Assembly (NCBI GenBank): GCA_002778645.1
Contig: PFAQ01000003.1
Span: 1 to 13,891 of the forward strand
Source of the DNA: Candidatus Falkowbacteria bacterium CG10_big_fil_rev_8_21_14_0_10_39_9
GTDB taxonomy: Bacteria; Patescibacteriota; Patescibacteriia; Patescibacteriales; UBA12465
Length of the DNA: 13,891 nucleotides
Direction of reading: 5' to 3'
Positions 1 to 7,013 of this stretch are shown piece after piece. The position numbers and the translations under genes were made by a program. Within the stretch, counting starts at the first letter, position 1. Each line of letters begins with the position of its first letter. The notes under the pieces were generated by a model. That model did not search any database. It was not told the DNA's origin and saw only the letters and a list, made by a program, of their open reading frames with translations.

Positions 1-70
1 AATGACGGCCAAAAGTCCAGCGACTAGGCTCTCCTCCGAGGCTTCACAGCCTCGGTTTCCCCGGTAGTAA
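1..70 (+). other. GC-rich edge sequence with hairpin, possible 3' end of a plus-strand gene
   Basis: This stretch is more GC-rich than the rest of the window. It holds a perfect 7-bp hairpin (CCGAGGC at 36-42, GCCTCGG at 49-55, 6-nt loop). One plus-strand frame is open from the window edge to a TAG at 65-67, and a terminator hairpin follows immediately, so this could be the last codons of a gene lying to the left. The visible residues match no family I recognise. A minus-strand reading frame also crosses the region, but it runs through the terminator and looks spurious. A structured RNA end is another possibility. Confidence 0.25.
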
Positions 71-73
71 CAA

Positions 74-101
74 AAAGAAAGCCCCGAGCGGGGCTTTCTT
101 T
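74..101. terminator. Strong intrinsic terminator, probably bidirectional
   Basis: A perfect 12-bp stem (AAAGAAAGCCCC / GGGGCTTTCTTT) with a GAGC tetraloop. On the minus strand the stem runs into TTTCTTTTTG, a good U-tract, so it should end transcripts of the Cys-rich microprotein and 3D-domain genes. On the plus strand it would serve whatever ends at about position 67. Confidence 0.85.
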
Positions 102-111
102 GGTAAATTGA

Positions 112-252
112 CTATAAAACTGACTTCCTGTCAGTGCAACCGCACTCACAGTCTGGCTAACATTCACAGCAATAGATGCATAGGCCAGGCTGACAAGTAC
201 ATTTATTTTTGTCGTCGAGTGGCATGCCACATTTTTTACAGGTAATTTCCAT
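112..252 (-). pseudogene. Cys-rich zinc-ribbon-like microprotein with in-frame amber codon
   Basis: ATG at 250-252 opens a frame of 31 codons (M-E-I-T-C-K-K-C-G-M-P-L, then a run of Cys pairs) that ends at TAG 157-159. The same frame continues for 14 more codons, P-D-C-E-C-G-C and a short tail, to a second TAG at 112-114. Counting both parts there are eleven Cys in 45 sense residues, starting with a CxxCG knuckle typical of zinc ribbons. The continuing Cys pattern suggests that the full-length protein is ancestral and that the amber is a nonsense mutation or a readthrough point. TAG is used as a normal stop by neighbouring genes, so reassignment is unlikely. A sigma70-like promoter lies just upstream and a strong terminator just downstream. 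I see no Shine-Dalgarno. The 31-residue form could still be a functional product. Molecular role unknown. Confidence 0.5.
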
Positions 253-282
253 AGTTTTATAAATTAATTATCTTATAGCCTA

Positions 283-312
283 ATTATAACACATCCAGCT
301 CCACTACTTCAA
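283..312 (-). promoter_or_regulatory. Candidate promoter of the Cys-rich microprotein
   Basis: On the minus strand, TTGAAG (307-312), an 18-nt spacer and a perfect TATAAT (283-288) sit about 30 nt before the microprotein ATG. The box overlaps the stop codon of the 3D-domain gene. Confidence 0.4.
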
Positions 313-751
313 TTGTGGCTACTGTGACGCCAAATTGGATGGCCTGAGTGTGATCTTTCATCCCGACATCAACATGGTTAGGAAAACGGCTATTCATCCG
401 ATCTTGCACGGTAAATATCCGATCACCAAATAACTCCGGGATTCTAACCTTAGTCCCAAACTTCAAGAAGTTGGCGGCAATTACATCCTCCTCATTATGA
501 GTACAGACATTAAAGCCATTGGCGGTAATACAAGGTGACTCATCACATTGGGCCACTTCTGAGGTATAGGCCGTTACCGGGTGAACACTACTGGAAATTA
601 CTTTGTATTGCGGTTCAGCCACCACAAATACCGGAGAGGTCTGAATAATGTCTGAATCTCGATCGGCTGCCGCCAAAGCCGTATAAGGGCTTAGACACCA
701 GGCGAACGAAGCGATAATCAAATAGATTTTCTTTCTTAAATTAATATTCAT
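284..751 (-). CDS. Secreted 3D-domain (double-psi beta-barrel) protein
   Basis: A 155-residue protein with an N-terminal Sec signal peptide: basic N-region, hydrophobic residues 9-26 and an A-L-A cleavage region near residues 25-28. It is followed by a 3D domain at about residues 57-150. The family's three conserved aspartates are visible as D70 in the segment Q-C-D-E-S-P, D117 in F-T-V-Q-D-R and D128 in H-V-D-V-G. The T-A-x-G segment (76-79) and a terminal I-Q-F-G strand also fit. 3D domains share the barrel fold of MltA and RlpA-type lytic transglycosylases and are usually secreted wall-remodelling enzymes, so a role in cutting or binding peptidoglycan outside the cell is likely but inferred. 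It lacks the LysM or G5 domains often fused to 3D in Firmicutes, so this is a minimal form. C69, C74 and C83 could form a disulfide after export. A near-consensus promoter lies upstream, and no Shine-Dalgarno is visible. Confidence 0.85.
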   Translation of the reverse strand: MNINLRKKIYLIIASFAWCLSPYTALAAADRDSDIIQTSPVFVVAEPQYKVISSSVHPVTAYTSEVAQCDESPCITANGFNVCTHNEEDVIAANFLKFGTKVRIPELFGDRIFTVQDRMNSRFPNHVDVGMKDHTQAIQFGVTVATIEVVELDVL

Positions 752-815
752 ATTTATGTTATTTATTTAATAAATGAAAAAGTCTGAAGCAAAACCCCCA
801 AACCCCCGAATTCCA

Positions 816-844
816 ATTATAACATAAAATAATATATTTGTCAA
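816..844 (-). promoter_or_regulatory. Near-perfect sigma70 promoter of the 3D-domain gene
   Basis: On the minus strand a consensus TTGACA (839-844), a 17-nt spacer and a consensus TATAAT (816-821) lie 65 nt upstream of the 3D-gene ATG. It is the best housekeeping promoter in the window. The leader carries two G5 runs separated by TTT. Confidence 0.8.
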
Positions 845-865
845 TGGTAAGAGATAAAATAACAA

Positions 866-889
866 AAAACCCTTATTTTTAAGGGTTTT
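866..889 (-). terminator. Intrinsic terminator after the flavoprotein gene
   Basis: A 9-bp stem (AAAACCCTT / AAGGGTTTT) with a 6-nt loop. On the minus strand it runs into TTTTTTG. It lies 22 nt beyond the flavoprotein stop codon and closes the large minus-strand gene block. Confidence 0.8.
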
Positions 890-911
890 ACCAATAATAT
901 CTAGTCTAAAT

Positions 912-2141
912 CTACGAAGCTTCCGACTCTCCCGCCAAATAACCGCTAGTCCAACAAAGCTGGAGATTATAACCTCCAGTAGGACCATTTAAATCCAATA
1001 TTTCACCAGCTAAATAAAGATTAGAGACTATTTTAGATCGCATAGTCCGCCCATCAACCTCTTTCAAACTAACCCCTCCAGCTGTGACCATGGCTCGGTC
1101 ATATCCTGCCAAACCAAAGATAGTTAAGCTGAACTCCTTTAACAAGCCAACCAAGGCTTTGCGCTCTGCCCTGCTTACCAGATTAAGCTTTTTGTGAGGA
1201 TCTACCCCTGACAGATTAATAATAGTGTCCACCAATTTAGGTGGCACTAGCTCAGTCAAAGCATTTTTATACATTTTATTACTCGAAGAAAACTCGAGTT
1301 GAAATTTATGATATAATTCATCGGCACTTAGCTCGGGTAAAAAATCGAGTCTAAGCTCTAGGCCTTTGGGGTCAACTCGACCAATAACCTCACTTAAATT
1401 CAAAACGGCCGGACCGCTAAGACCATTGCCGGTAAACATAATACTGCCCCGAGCCAAGCAGAGCTTCTTATTATTCTGATAACAATTAATTTTAGTATCA
1501 TCTAAGCTCAAACCTTCTAAGTCTCTGACAAACTTATCTTTGAGAATAATTGGAACTAAAGCCGGACGCGGCGGAATAATTTCATGGCCTAATTGTTTGA
1601 GCCATTTATAAGCATCACCAGTTGATCCAGTTAAGGGGTATGATTTACCTCCGGTACAAATAATAAACTTATTGGCCGTCACTTCCCGACCGTCCGCCAG
1701 GATTATTTTTTGAATATTATCACCAACTTTTACAATTTTTTTAACCTCAGCTCCCAACTTAATATCAACCCCGCTAGAATCTAAATAATCCAACAAGGTC
1801 CGAAGAACATCTTGGGCTGAGTTACTTTTGGGAAAAACTCTACCGCTATCCTCAATCTTAGTTTTTAGCCCTCGGCTATTTAAAAACTCAATTAATTCTT
1901 CTGGGCCAAACTTACTGAGCCCCGACAGAAGCCAAGCTCCACTCTTACCAAAGCTAGCCGCTAATTCTCGCTTGTCACTCAAATTGGTAATATTAGCCCG
2001 GCCGCCACCAGTGGCTAAAAGTTTGATGCCTAATTTAGAATTTTTTTCCAATAAAACAACATTAGCGCCTAATTCTCCCGCTCTGCCCGCCGCCATCATT
2101 CCGGAGGCACCACCACCAATTACCGCGATATCATATTTCAT
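912..2141 (-). CDS. HI0933-family NAD(P)/FAD-dependent flavoprotein
   Basis: A 409-residue member of the HI0933 / BaiN-RdsA-like flavoprotein family. The N-terminal Rossmann fingerprint is G-G-G-A-S-G at residues 9-14, ending in an acidic strand (L-L-E-K). Then comes the family block L-L-A-T-G-G-G-R-A-N-I-T-N; many relatives have Cys where this one has Ala in G-G-R-C-N. A second dinucleotide-like strand (I-I-C-T-G-G-K-S-Y-P) lies in the middle, and the C-terminal FAD-closing block reads L-Y-L-A-G-E-I-L-D-L-N-G-P-T-G-G-Y-N-L-Q. Length is normal (about 400). The family binds FAD and reduces organic substrates in the few characterised cases; the physiological substrate here is unknown. It is the last gene of its block, 12 nt after the pseudopilin gene, with a terminator beyond. 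Confidence 0.92.
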   Translation of the reverse strand: MKYDIAVIGGGASGMMAAGRAGELGANVVLLEKNSKLGIKLLATGGGRANITNLSDKRELAASFGKSGAWLLSGLSKFGPEELIEFLNSRGLKTKIEDSGRVFPKSNSAQDVLRTLLDYLDSSGVDIKLGAEVKKIVKVGDNIQKIILADGREVTANKFIICTGGKSYPLTGSTGDAYKWLKQLGHEIIPPRPALVPIILKDKFVRDLEGLSLDDTKINCYQNNKKLCLARGSIMFTGNGLSGPAVLNLSEVIGRVDPKGLELRLDFLPELSADELYHKFQLEFSSSNKMYKNALTELVPPKLVDTIINLSGVDPHKKLNLVSRAERKALVGLLKEFSLTIFGLAGYDRAMVTAGGVSLKEVDGRTMRSKIVSNLYLAGEILDLNGPTGGYNLQLCWTSGYLAGESEAS

Positions 2142-2153
2142 GTTCCAAAAAAA

Positions 2154-2624
2154 TTATTGAATAATAGTCAGATCCCGACTCAACTCAGCAGCGCAAGAAT
2201 AAACCGCCAAACGATTATTACTAGTTCTCCTGACCGCATAATAGGTAATCTCGTTAGTCCCGAGGAGTGGGTCGGTCGGAATATTAATTAAATATTTAGG
2301 AATTAAAGATGACTGCAAATCCAGACAACCAGAAGCCTTAACTTTAATAGAGAGCTTATCCCAACAATTAATATCACAGCCAGAACTATCCGTGCCCAAA
2401 ACTCGCAGATCGCCATCAATTCCAAGGGGCACTTCATTGTGATCAATCACGTACTGATTTAAGGCGCTCAGAAGAGCCTCAGAATCTCCCACCCGGCGAG
2501 CGTTTCTAGTCTCCGCCAACTGTCTTTGGGGATCAATTATCAATATAATCAAAACTATCAGAAGCCCAATCATAAAGAAGGCTGTAATCATTTGCAAAAC
2601 CGTAAAAGCTCGCTGATTGATCAT
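2154..2624 (-). CDS. Divergent type IV pilin-like (pseudopilin) protein
   Basis: A 156-residue protein with a class III (prepilin-peptidase) N-terminus: short basic leader, then A / F-T-V-L-Q at residues 6-11 and a hydrophobic helix to about residue 31. After the membrane helix the segment D-P-Q-R-Q-L-A-E-T-R-N-A-R-R and a helix ending near V-P match the N-terminal spine of Patescibacterial pseudopilins. Two features are unusual. Gln occupies mature position 5 where nearly all pilins have Glu, and Ala replaces Gly at -1. The globular part has four Cys in two close groups and the T-D-P-L-L-G-x-x-E-I-x-Y-Y segment often seen at the end of such proteins. A minor (non-major) pilin or secretion pseudopilin is likely. 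It follows the YibE/F gene by 59 nt and precedes the flavoprotein gene by 12 nt. Confidence 0.8.
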   Translation of the reverse strand: MINQRAFTVLQMITAFFMIGLLIVLIILIIDPQRQLAETRNARRVGDSEALLSALNQYVIDHNEVPLGIDGDLRVLGTDSSGCDINCWDKLSIKVKASGCLDLQSSLIPKYLINIPTDPLLGTNEITYYAVRRTSNNRLAVYSCAAELSRDLTIIQ

Positions 2625-2669
2625 ATTAATAAAAATAGGATTAACACTAATATTTTATCATATCACCCC

Positions 2670-2690
2670 AAAAAAGCCACTGCCTAATGG
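2670..2690 (-). terminator. Weak candidate terminator overlapping the YibE/F stop
   Basis: On the minus strand CCATT-AGGC-AGTGG forms a 5-bp stem with one G:T pair, followed by CTTTTTT. It overlaps the stop codon of the YibE/F gene. The stem is short, so partial readthrough into the pseudopilin gene is plausible. Confidence 0.35.
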
Positions 2691-3829
2691 TCTGATTTCT
2701 CGGCGCGGCGCAAAAACCAGACTCCCAATAAAGTCGAAATTGGAACCGCCAGACAAAGACCCAAAACACCAATTAAGGTGCGCACAATTTCAGTAGCGAT
2801 ATCTTCGTTGTTAATCACATCCGAGAAGCTAATAAATGGCACATTGCCTAAACTGAATAATAAAATTAAAGGAAAGGAGGCACCCACATAAGCCAAGAAC
2901 AAGGTATTGATGATTGCTCCCAAATGAGATCGCCCCACCTTCATCGACATTTTGAAAACCTGTAAATCGCTAAGTTTGGAATTAGCTAATCTAATCTGAT
3001 TAACCGCCTCGACTTGACCAACAGCGATATCGTCCAACACACCCAGAGTACCAATCATAAAAGAAGCCAGAAGCAATGACTTGAAATTAATCATCTGATA
3101 GGTCGCATCCATTAAATAGGTGACCTCCTCTTGGGCGGTACCAGTTAAGCGAGCGAAACCAGAAAAGATTATTGATAAAATAGCTGTTAACAATAAAGAC
3201 AGCAAAATACTAATAACCGCTAAATGAGATTTTTTATTCCAACCATCTGTCACATAAATAATAGACAAAGCGATTAGAACGGAGATCATCAAGCCAATCG
3301 CTAAAGGATTATAACCTTTGAGTACTAATGGCACCAAGACCTTCATGATAATCAAGAAACTAAATAGTAGCGACACCAAAGATCTAAAACCTTTTAGACC
3401 CCCAATTATTATGACGGCCGCTATAAAAATAATTAACAACCACAAAAGGGCTGAACTCCTAACATAATCGGTAATATAAAAGACGTATTTGCCATCACTG
3501 CCCCGACTATAATTAACCGACACTTTGTCATTAACCTTATAAACATTAGAACTGACGACATCCAAATCGGAGATGCCAAAATATTCATATTTCTGACCTT
3601 TTAAAGCGCCGGTAATAACTCCCAATTCCAGATTTTGCTGTTTAGTTGTCTGACCATTATCCCGCACCAAATCTTTCTCATCCAGAATTTTAAGGACCAC
3701 TGCCTGAGCCGACTCCGAGTCATCTCGTCCGGTAGTTTGAGCTTGAGCTGGATAAACCAAAATAAAGCTAGACAACCAAAATAACAAACCAATCATTAGC
3801 CCCACCTTCATTCTGAGATTATTTTTCAT
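2684..3829 (-). CDS. YibE/F-family multipass membrane protein
   Basis: A 381-residue protein of the YibE/F-like family (PF07907 type). It has a signal peptide or first membrane helix at residues 8-30 ending A-Q-A, an extracytoplasmic beta-rich domain at about 40-125, and then seven or eight hydrophobic helices from about residue 128. Family hallmarks are G-T-L-G-V-L-D-D-I-A-V-G-Q in the middle of the membrane part, and G-R-S-H-L-G-A-I-I-N-T-L followed by a long final helix pair with a basic tail. Length agrees with Firmicute and CPR relatives. The family is thought to be a transporter or permease, but no substrate is established. It starts 4 nt after the EamA-like gene, so it is co-transcribed with it. 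Confidence 0.88.
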   Translation of the reverse strand: MKNNLRMKVGLMIGLLFWLSSFILVYPAQAQTTGRDDSESAQAVVLKILDEKDLVRDNGQTTKQQNLELGVITGALKGQKYEYFGISDLDVVSSNVYKVNDKVSVNYSRGSDGKYVFYITDYVRSSALLWLLIIFIAAVIIIGGLKGFRSLVSLLFSFLIIMKVLVPLVLKGYNPLAIGLMISVLIALSIIYVTDGWNKKSHLAVISILLSLLLTAILSIIFSGFARLTGTAQEEVTYLMDATYQMINFKSLLLASFMIGTLGVLDDIAVGQVEAVNQIRLANSKLSDLQVFKMSMKVGRSHLGAIINTLFLAYVGASFPLILLFSLGNVPFISFSDVINNEDIATEIVRTLIGVLGLCLAVPISTLLGVWFLRRAEKSDH

Positions 3830-3833
3830 AATA

Positions 3834-4256
3834 TTATTTAATAGAAATCATAATGGCTCCGGCCACCATCAATAAAACTCCCACCAGAGCTTTTAGATAA
3901 AAACTTTCTCCTAAGAATAAAATAGCCATCACAAAAACAAACACTAGACTCAAACGATCAATCGCCACCACCGGAGTCGCCGGTCCGTGCTTTAAAGCGA
4001 AAAAATAAAACAGCCAGGATAGCGCTCCAAAAATACCAGCAAAAACAATTAGGAGCCAATCACGCTGAGATAATGTTTGCCAGTCAAAATGGCGGAATTT
4101 ACGCAAAGACAAGCTAACCACCAACAAGAACAAAGCCATGATGACCGACCTAATAGTTGTTGCTAAAGTTGAGTCTAAATTTTTCAAACCCAGCTTCCCC
4201 ACTATCGCCACTCCGGCGGCAAAGATCGCCGACAATAAAGCATAAAATAACCACAT
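3834..4256 (-). CDS. Half-size EamA/DMT-family transporter
   Basis: A 140-residue very hydrophobic protein with about five membrane helices, one EamA unit instead of the usual two. It begins W-L-F-Y-A-L-L-S-A-I-F-A-A-G and has the P-A-T-P-V-V-A-I-D-R-L-S segment and the terminal G-V-L-L-M-V-A-G-A-I-M-I-S helix typical of single-domain DMT proteins of about 140 residues. Such half proteins are thought to work as dimers that export or import small metabolites; the substrate is unknown. It lies 18 nt after the Nudix gene and 4 nt before the YibE/F gene. Confidence 0.85.
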   Translation of the reverse strand: MWLFYALLSAIFAAGVAIVGKLGLKNLDSTLATTIRSVIMALFLLVVSLSLRKFRHFDWQTLSQRDWLLIVFAGIFGALSWLFYFFALKHGPATPVVAIDRLSLVFVFVMAILFLGESFYLKALVGVLLMVAGAIMISIK

Positions 4257-4274
4257 AAAAAAATTAATTAATTT

Positions 4275-4676
4275 TTATTTTTCTAAAGATTTCAAATGAG
4301 CAATAATCGGGTAATCAGCTGGTGAAAATTGATAAGCCTCCAACTCATTGAGTCCTAACCATAAAATAGCATCATGCTCAGATAATTTAAATTCACCCGA
4401 AACATGTTCCACTTTATAAACCATCAACTTGATAACGGCCGAGCCATAATCATGGGTATGCTCTAACAAAAATTCTCCAATTCTAGCTTCAATCTCAAAC
4501 TCCTCTCGCAGCTCTCGCCCTAAACACTCCTCCAGACTCTCACCTAGTTCTAACTTACCTCCTGGAAACTCCCAAAGTCCACCTAAGGCCTTGTCGCTTC
4601 TTCTCTGAGCAATCAGAAACCTACCATCCCGCTGCATCACGGCTGCTGTCACTACAATTGTTTTAGGACTAGTCAT
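4275..4676 (-). CDS. Nudix hydrolase, MutT / (8-oxo)-dGTP diphosphatase-like
   Basis: A 133-residue cytoplasmic Nudix protein. The Nudix box spans residues 40-62: G40, E46, then R54-E55-L56-x-E58-E59 and I62 supply the metal-binding helix. The box's last glycine is replaced by E61. Upstream, A-Q-R-R and G-G-L-W-E-F-P-G-G, and downstream the C-terminal L-S-E-H-D-A-I-L-W-L segment followed by S-P-A-D-Y-P-I-I, match MutT and CTP pyrophosphohydrolase-like enzymes. These clear oxidised or non-canonical nucleotides; the exact substrate cannot be set from sequence. The ATG follows the SDR stop codon with no spacer, which implies translational coupling. Confidence 0.9.
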   Translation of the reverse strand: MTSPKTIVVTAAVMQRDGRFLIAQRRSDKALGGLWEFPGGKLELGESLEECLGRELREEFEIEARIGEFLLEHTHDYGSAVIKLMVYKVEHVSGEFKLSEHDAILWLGLNELEAYQFSPADYPIIAHLKSLEK

Positions 4677-5471
4677 TTATTTACCCATTATTCTTAAAAC
4701 CCTAACAAACAAAGCCTGCCACCACGGAGCAACATAACGCAAACGGGGCCGTTCTGATTCCACCGCCCTAACTATTTTTCTGACAATTGACTTGGTTGTT
4801 TTTCGTTCCAAAATTTTAAACATCAACTCTTCCTGTTTTTTAATTTGATCAATTATTTTATAAAAATAAGATGTCTCCTCCATCCAAGTATATTTAGTGG
4901 CCATTACTTTTTGATTAAATCCGGTGTGGTAAGTACCCGGTTCAACTACCGCCACTTTAACCGGTGAATTAATCTGCTTAAGTTCAGATCTCATAATATC
5001 GGCCGCCACCGACAAAGAATATTTGGTCATACAATACGACCCCCAAAACGGCATCGGCATTCTCCCAGCGATAGAGCTAATAAAGATAATCCGGCCAGAA
5101 TTTTGAGCCAGCATTGGTCTCAAGGCTAATTGGGTCAGCTCTAGTGTTCCAAATAAGTTAGTAGCAAAATTATTTTGGACCCGATCCAGTGAAATTTCAG
5201 TTAAAGAACCAGATTCTCCGATGGCCGCATTATTAATTAAAACATCGATTTTAAAATCCAATAGCTTGGCACGATCAATGGCATTAGTAATATCCAACTT
5301 AAAAACCTCTAAGTCCCAACCGCGACTCCTGGCCTCAGCCTGCAAAATAACCACTGATTCTTCTCGGTGGACAGTCGCTATTACCCGATGGCCCAAAGCC
5401 GCCAAAGCCCAGGCGGTGTCTCGGCCGATACCACCGCGCGCGCCAGTAATGAGAATAGTTTTTTTAATCAT
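4677..5471 (-). CDS. Short-chain dehydrogenase/reductase (SDR)
   Basis: A 264-residue classical SDR. The cofactor loop is T9-G-A-R-G-G-I-G16, N-N-A-A is at residues 80-83, N105 fits the structural Asn, S132/S133 supplies the catalytic serine and Y146-x-x-x-K150 the active pair. The P-G-x-x-x-T-G segment near residue 180 follows the active site. The basic residues after the first strand (H35-R36) suggest NADP(H). A basic, amphipathic C-terminal extension of about 60 residues resembles 17-beta-HSD-like or membrane-associated SDRs acting on lipids, but the substrate is unknown. The gene overlaps the end of the DUF1294 gene by 8 nt and abuts the Nudix gene. Confidence 0.9.
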   Translation of the reverse strand: MIKKTILITGARGGIGRDTAWALAALGHRVIATVHREESVVILQAEARSRGWDLEVFKLDITNAIDRAKLLDFKIDVLINNAAIGESGSLTEISLDRVQNNFATNLFGTLELTQLALRPMLAQNSGRIIFISSIAGRMPMPFWGSYCMTKYSLSVAADIMRSELKQINSPVKVAVVEPGTYHTGFNQKVMATKYTWMEETSYFYKIIDQIKKQEELMFKILERKTTKSIVRKIVRAVESERPRLRYVAPWWQALFVRVLRIMGK

Positions 5472-5760
5472 AATAAGCTAAATAAAAAATTAGACTCCGC
5501 ATTATTAAATAAATATTAAAAATAATTAGAAGTGGAATCCCGACTACAAAATACCATTTCTTCGTCTTATGACGCCAACAAAACATACCGAAGTAAACCC
5601 CTAGAGCTCCAAACAACAACGCTGCCAAAAACAAAGCTGATTCGCTAATTCTACTCCCAGTTAAACGCGCCTGGCGCTTATCCCAAAACATTAACCAAAA
5701 AGAAACCATATTAATAGCGGAAAAAAGACAAATAACATAAAAAACGGTGGTTTTAATCAT
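5464..5760 (-). CDS. DUF1294-family small membrane protein
   Basis: A 98-residue protein with about three hydrophobic segments. DUF1294 hallmarks are visible: an N-terminal helix, F-W-D-K-R-Q-A, then R-I-S-E-S-A-L-F-L-A-A-L-L-F-G-A-L-G, then a Cys/His-bearing C-W-R-H-K-T-K-K-W-Y-F segment and a final helix. Function of the family is unknown. It is the first gene of the minus-strand block that continues through the SDR, Nudix, EamA and YibE/F genes, and an extended -10 promoter lies 11 nt upstream of its ATG. Confidence 0.85.
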   Translation of the reverse strand: MIKTTVFYVICLFSAINMVSFWLMFWDKRQARLTGSRISESALFLAALLFGALGVYFGMFCWRHKTKKWYFVVGIPLLIIFNIYLIMRSLIFYLAYYD

Positions 5761-5771
5761 AACTAAGACAA

Positions 5772-5780
5772 ATTATACCA
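5772..5780 (-). promoter_or_regulatory. Extended -10 promoter of the DUF1294-SDR-Nudix-EamA-YibE block
   Basis: On the minus strand TGG-TATAAT matches the extended -10 consensus (TGn-TATAAT). No good -35 is seen at 17 nt, only T-rich DNA, as is common with extended -10 sites. The start site would fall within a few bases of the ATG, giving a very short or leaderless transcript. Confidence 0.55.
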
Positions 5781-5819
5781 TTTTATCACCCAACAAAAAA
5801 GCCCGAGAGATAATCGCGA

Positions 5820-7013
5820 CTATTTATTCTTTTGATAATTATAATCAAAAGAATTTTTAAAAACACTAACCAGGCTCGGGATACTAGAGATCATAACCGA
5901 CTCATCATTTTTATAGAATCCCCCAGCACTCCAATTGTTAGTACCAAAGATTACAATTTGATTATCGAGCAACATCAAATGTTGATGCAAAAAAGAATTC
6001 AAATCATTAATTTGAAAGAACTTTTTCAGATCCTGATTACGCTTGGCGTCAGTTAACAATTCCAGGTTATCCAAATGATGCTTAGTCTTTTCAATTGACA
6101 GTAAGTTGAAGGCTGATTCTGGCGCCTGATAATTAACATCATCAGTCAAAATCTTAACCGACTCCCGCCCGGCCGCCTCAGCCAGTTCCTTGGCCAAACC
6201 GTTATCGGTAAAGTTCCAAATCATAATCTCAATCCCTAACGTTGAAGATTTAATTAACTGACTCATTCTTTGTCTCAAACTGCCAGTGACGGTCTGAGGG
6301 CTAAACCAGATTTCTAACCAACCATCCAGGTAATTAATTCTAGCGGCAAAAGAATTATAATCTCCCGCTATTTTAGAACCTCCGTGTTGACCCAGAGCGA
6401 GACGATCAAACTCTTCGCCAAAAACGGTAATTATCTCCGATCGGACAGTTTTGAGCAAAAAACTGGGATCATATTTTTCTTGCAAATAGGTAAAGTTATA
6501 AGAACCAAAAAATAATTTAGCCTGGTCACTGCCACGATCTAAGATAATAAACTTATGATGCATCGAGCTCGGATCAGAAGCTATGTATATCTTTTTAATA
6601 CCCTCCGGTTGGTTTTTAAAAATGGTATTAATACCATCTTCCCGCTTATCACTAAAAACCAAAGAAACAGCCACCCCTCTTTGGGCAGCCCGATAGAGGG
6701 CGTCTCTAATCTGAGTGTTATCCATAGAATAAACCGCTACTTCAATTTTTTGCTTGGCGCTATCAATTGCCGCGATAATTTGATCTGAGAACAAACTGCC
6801 ACCCAACTGATCATTGAAATACAGCTCACCGGAAAAAGGCTCAGTAATCTCTAAATCTTTAGCTGGGATTAGGACTGCCTCGGAACGCGAAAAATAGCGG
6901 AAGAAGACCGCTAGCAAGGATAAGACTAAAATTAGAGCTAGAGTTGGAACTAAAACTCCGCGCCATTGTCGCCCTGCATTATTATTTTGCCGCAATAGTT
7001 TCCGCCATGACAT
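5820..7013 (-). CDS. Membrane-anchored phospholipase-D-like protein with one altered HKD motif
   Basis: A 397-residue protein. A basic N-terminus and one membrane helix (about residues 20-38) are followed by two PLD-like halves. The first HKD motif is intact: H152-x-K154-x4-D159, followed by G-S-Y-N-F-T (170-175). The second reads H343-x-H345-x4-D350, so the usual Lys is His; it is followed by G-T-N-N-W-S (357-362) and an acidic N-D-E-S. PLD-superfamily enzymes are phospholipases, lipid synthases or nucleases (Nuc, BfiI type). Non-specific nuclease or phosphodiesterase activity at the membrane is possible, but reduced activity is also possible given the altered motif. The start codon overlaps the end of the ABC-like gene by 32 nt, so the two are translationally coupled. 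Last gene of the RT operon. Confidence 0.85.
   Translation of the reverse strand: MSWRKLLRQNNNAGRQWRGVLVPTLALILVLSLLAVFFRYFSRSEAVLIPAKDLEITEPFSGELYFNDQLGGSLFSDQIIAAIDSAKQKIEVAVYSMDNTQIRDALYRAAQRGVAVSLVFSDKREDGINTIFKNQPEGIKKIYIASDPSSMHHKFIILDRGSDQAKLFFGSYNFTYLQEKYDPSFLLKTVRSEIITVFGEEFDRLALGQHGGSKIAGDYNSFAARINYLDGWLEIWFSPQTVTGSLRQRMSQLIKSSTLGIEIMIWNFTDNGLAKELAEAAGRESVKILTDDVNYQAPESAFNLLSIEKTKHHLDNLELLTDAKRNQDLKKFFQINDLNSFLHQHLMLLDNQIVIFGTNNWSAGGFYKNDESVMISSIPSLVSVFKNSFDYNYQKNK
5826..5854. repeat. Perfect 11-bp inverted repeat at the end of the PLD-like gene
   Basis: ATTCTTTTGAT and ATCAAAAGAAT flank a 7-nt loop, 4 nt before the PLD-like stop codon. Plus-strand transcripts would see TTTTT next, and minus-strand transcripts reach GGGCTTTTTTG (5795-5803) further on. 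It may be part of a terminator or protect the 3' end. The stem is almost all A:T. Confidence 0.5.

Noticed and set aside
24..230. 68-codon minus-strand reading frame
   Set aside because: It reads through the strong hairpin terminator at 74-101 and overlaps the Cys-rich frame, which has a better protein signature.
767..988. 73-codon minus-strand reading frame overlapping the flavoprotein gene end
   Set aside because: It overlaps the flavoprotein 3' end and runs through a clear terminator and a consensus promoter, so it is a chance frame.
1828..2160. 110-codon plus-strand frame antisense to the flavoprotein
   Set aside because: Mirror of a well-conserved coding region; low-complexity Pro/Leu/Ser content; no initiation signal.
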